Below are positions 61,904 through 64,000 of a DNA stretch of 64,000 nucleotides, piece by piece. The translations under genes were made by a program, and so were the position numbers. The first letter of the stretch is position 1, and each line of letters begins with the position of its first letter. The stretch is from Candidatus Butyricimonas faecavium (GTDB lineage: Bacteria > Bacteroidota > Bacteroidia > Bacteroidales > Marinifilaceae): assembly GCA_944321125.1 (NCBI GenBank), contig CALUKD010000004.1, positions 62,001-126,000 on the forward strand, read 5' to 3'. Under the pieces are notes generated by a model that saw only the letters and a list, made by a program, of their open reading frames with translations, made no database searches and was not told the origin of the DNA.

Positions 61904-63097
61904 ATGAACAAGAAAATATATCGTATTATACAATTACTTTTTAAGTATTATCGAGAAACGTTAAGCATTTCCGAGAAAGCCGAACTAGAGATTTGGTTGG
62001 CAGAAGACGAACGTAATCGGGAACTTTTGAAAAGTTACGAGCATTTTTCTCGTTTTGTTCAGGATATGCATTTCTATGGAGAAACAGATGTGGAGAAAGG
62101 GTTCGATCGTGTTTCTCAGAAAATCGAAATACACCGAAAGAAGAAAGTTACTCGGATGCGGTGGGTTGTGTGGGGAAGTGTGGCTGCTTCTTTGATGATC
62201 GTGATTACATGTACAATATTGTGGCAGCGGGGAATAAGTGAAAGAGGACCACATTCCATGATAACTCTTGCCTCCCCTGATCGTTCTGGTGCGCAGTTGC
62301 AGCTTTCTGACGGAAAGACTATTTCTTTGAATAATGTATTGGAAATAAAGGAAATAGATGGAAAAAGTGTGGCAACAAACGACAGTGCGGGAATTGTTTA
62401 TCAAAACACACAAGAGAATATTTTGCAAGAGGAAGAGATTATATATAATACGGTGATTACTCCCCGGGGTACAGAGTATCTATTGACGTTATCCGATGGG
62501 TCAAAAGTTTGGCTAAATTCCGATTCTCGATTGAAGTTTCCGGTGAAGTTTTTTAAGGGAATAAGACGAGTTGAACTTGTCGGAGAAGCTTATTTTGAGG
62601 TAGTGAAAGATACTTCTTCACCTTTTATTGTAAATAGTGGAAAACTGGAAATAAAGGTTACAGGGACTTCTTTTAATATTACGGCTTATCCAGATGAAAA
62701 AATGGTACAGACCACGTTGGTGACCGGTTCTGTTGATGTGTGTTGTCCGGAATGTTCGGATACAGAAAGCGTGTCTTTGCTTCCGAATGAGATTGCCGTT
62801 TTCGTGCCAGGGGTCCCAAAAATAGAAAAAAAGAAAGTGGATATTACTCCTTACGTGGCTTGGCATGAGGGGTTCCTAACCTTCCATGATGAGAGTTTGG
62901 GTTCTATTGCGAAAAAATTAGAACGTTGGTATGATCTTACTTTTGAATTTGAGCAACCGGAAATGAAAGAACTCGTTTTTTATGGGAGTATCAAAAGACA
63001 TGAAAATATTTTGCAGGTTTTGGATATGCTGAAATGCACGAATTTGATAGGTTTTACAATTATAGACTCAAAAACAGTACGCATAACTCGATTATAA
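61904..63097 (+). CDS. FecR-family anti-sigma factor
   Basis: A single-pass inner-membrane protein of 397 residues. The N-terminal cytoplasmic part (about 1-80) should bind the ECF sigma factor; a membrane helix lies at about 86-105 (WVVWGSVAASLMIVITCTILW); the periplasmic part has the FecR domain (about 185-285; VITPRGTEYLLTLSDGSKVWLNSDS, VELVGEAYFEVVKD) and a C-terminal DUF4974-like domain (about 325-397; FHDESLGSIAKKLERWYDLTFEF). It relays the signal from the TonB receptor encoded next to it. Confidence 0.94.
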   Translation: MNKKIYRIIQLLFKYYRETLSISEKAELEIWLAEDERNRELLKSYEHFSRFVQDMHFYGETDVEKGFDRVSQKIEIHRKKKVTRMRWVVWGSVAASLMIVITCTILWQRGISERGPHSMITLASPDRSGAQLQLSDGKTISLNNVLEIKEIDGKSVATNDSAGIVYQNTQENILQEEEIIYNTVITPRGTEYLLTLSDGSKVWLNSDSRLKFPVKFFKGIRRVELVGEAYFEVVKDTSSPFIVNSGKLEIKVTGTSFNITAYPDEKMVQTTLVTGSVDVCCPECSDTESVSLLPNEIAVFVPGVPKIEKKKVDITPYVAWHEGFLTFHDESLGSIAKKLERWYDLTFEFEQPEMKELVFYGSIKRHENILQVLDMLKCTNLIGFTIIDSKTVRITRL

Positions 63098-63125
63098 GAA
63101 TCATTATTTATTAAAATTAGATTAT

Positions 63126-64000
63126 ATGAATGAATTGAACGATTGGCGGCTACAATCGTGTAGCCAGAGGTGTATTCTTCTGCGAAAGTGTTTATATATA
63201 CTTATCGTGGTGTTTTTCAGTATGATAACTAGCTTTACTTCTTTTGGACAAACAAAGGAAAGGATTACTCTCAAGTTGGAGAATATGACGTTGGAACAGG
63301 TATTAAAAAGAATAGAGTTAGAATCCGGGTATCGGATGTTATACAATAAGGATATTGTGTCAACAGTAAAAAGAATTACTATTCAAGTAAATAATGAATT
63401 GTTGGCTACCGTACTGGATAAATGTCTGGATGGAACGAATTTATCATACATGATTAAAGAGAACACGATAATTATTGCTAAAAAAGGTAGGGAAAATAGA
63501 ATTGAGGAGACGGCAGCAATAGTTAAAGGTATGGTAAAGGATAAAAAAGGAGAACCTTTGGTTGGAGTTTCCGTGGTAATTGCTGGAACTGCAATAGGTA
63601 CAGCGACTGATGTAAATGGTAATTTTTCTTTACCGGTGAAGGATTCGACAGGAATTTTGTTATTCACGTATATTGGTTTCAAGATGCAAAGGGTGGTATT
63701 TCACCAAGGAAAAGAAGTACTGGTTGTAATGGAAGAAGATTTATCTGAGTTGGATGAGGTAACAGTGGTTGCTTATGGTACACGTAAGACAAGAGACGTG
63801 GTGGGGGCTATTTCTTCTGTGAAAGCAGATGATATTAAAGAGATTCCAACGGCAAGTTTTGAAAGCTTGTTACAGGGACGTATGGCTGGAGTTGAGGTCG
63901 TAAATCAATCTGGAGCTCCCGGGGGTGGGGGAAATCTCGTGTTTATTCGGGGATATAATACTTTTGAATTGGAAGGATTAAACGAAATTAATAGTAATGC
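63126..64000 (+). CDS. SusC/RagA-type TonB-dependent receptor, 5' part (cut by window end)
   Basis: The frame is open from ATG 63126 to the last base. The 291 residues visible comprise a long N-terminal signal/anchor segment (YILIVVFFSMITSFTSFGQ), an STN domain (about 45-110; ITLKLENMTLEQVLKRIE), a carboxypeptidase-regulatory-like domain (about 135-210; VKDKKGEPLVGVSVVIAGT), the linker LDEVTVVAYGT, and the start of the plug domain (SLLQGRMAGVEVV, then VFIRGYN). The STN domain is what interacts with FecR, matching the upstream sigma/anti-sigma pair. The substrate cannot be told; a SusD partner is expected beyond the window. Confidence 0.92.
   Translation, partial: MNELNDWRLQSCSQRCILLRKCLYILIVVFFSMITSFTSFGQTKERITLKLENMTLEQVLKRIELESGYRMLYNKDIVSTVKRITIQVNNELLATVLDKCLDGTNLSYMIKENTIIIAKKGRENRIEETAAIVKGMVKDKKGEPLVGVSVVIAGTAIGTATDVNGNFSLPVKDSTGILLFTYIGFKMQRVVFHQGKEVLVVMEEDLSELDEVTVVAYGTRKTRDVVGAISSVKADDIKEIPTASFESLLQGRMAGVEVVNQSGAPGGGGNLVFIRGYNTFELEGLNEINSN

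Noticed and set aside
1-64000. tRNA, rRNA, CRISPR arrays, intact insertion sequences or prophage genes
   Set aside because: I scanned all gaps by eye for cloverleaf-like ends, regular repeat-spacer patterns and transposase or phage motifs and found none; a dedicated search could still reveal something short.

Overview
The window looks like chromosomal DNA from an anaerobic gut Bacteroidales, most likely the Odoribacteraceae (Odoribacter/Butyricimonas group). Supporting signs are Bacteroidetes-type promoters (TTTG, 18-21 nt, TAnnTTTG), start codons without a strong Shine-Dalgarno, an ECF sigma / FecR / SusC-type TonB receptor module, an rpmB-rpmG-DUF4295 operon, a DUF6266-like protein and two Porin_O_P porins. 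The genus call is an inference from gene content. No tRNA, rRNA, CRISPR array, intact insertion sequence or prophage was seen.

Layout. 1-9.5 kb is GC-rich: a DUF6266-like protein, prfC on the minus strand, then a plus-strand repair run nfo / exported transglutaminase-like protein / sbcD / sbcC / YfcE-like phosphoesterase. 9.6-12.1 kb holds a ctpA-type processing protease and an outer-membrane beta-barrel protein. A 600-bp gap follows, with hairpin repeats and a promoter-to-terminator unit that looks like a small RNA. 12.7-16.9 kb (minus) has queF, an MsbA-like ABC exporter and purB. 17.1-19.3 kb (plus) has an EI24/CysZ-like membrane protein and an NfeD protease. 19.3-26.6 kb (minus) has a YciB-like/Nudix fusion, pheT and the de novo NAD genes nadB-nadC-nadA.

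26.7-37.3 kb (minus) is a tight seven-gene operon: duplicated leucine-rich-repeat lipoprotein, DcuC-type transporter, isoaspartyl dipeptidase IadA, porin, exported M14 carboxypeptidase, second porin and alpha/beta-hydrolase lipoprotein. It ends at its own terminator and is followed by a separately promoted membrane-anchored transcription regulator. I read it as a candidate system that takes up peptides rich in isoaspartyl bonds and feeds aspartate into C4-dicarboxylate metabolism.

37.5-48.1 kb (plus) carries a DUF1573 lipoprotein, an exported flavin-reductase/monooxygenase fusion with an exported CMD/cupin partner, a winged-helix protein with an apparent 1-base frameshift at its N-terminus, an AspT/YidE-type transporter, copA with a small metal-binding domain protein and yaaA, and a double-CDGSH iron-sulfur protein. 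48.5-52.4 kb is a four-gene steroid/bile-acid cluster: steroid 5-alpha-reductase family, Old Yellow Enzyme family and two short-chain dehydrogenases. It matches the type of gene set linked to isoallo-bile-acid formation in Odoribacteraceae and is the most striking metabolic feature here.

52.4-64 kb has nth, a Dcp-type M3 peptidase lipoprotein, an FMN-binding/4Fe-4S membrane protein, rpmB-rpmG-DUF4295, a gene-poor stretch with a CA-rich microsatellite, uvrA, and an ECF sigma - FecR - SusC-type receptor module whose receptor gene runs off the window end. Throughout, intergenic spaces contain families of short degenerate repeated words, several of which run directly into start codons.
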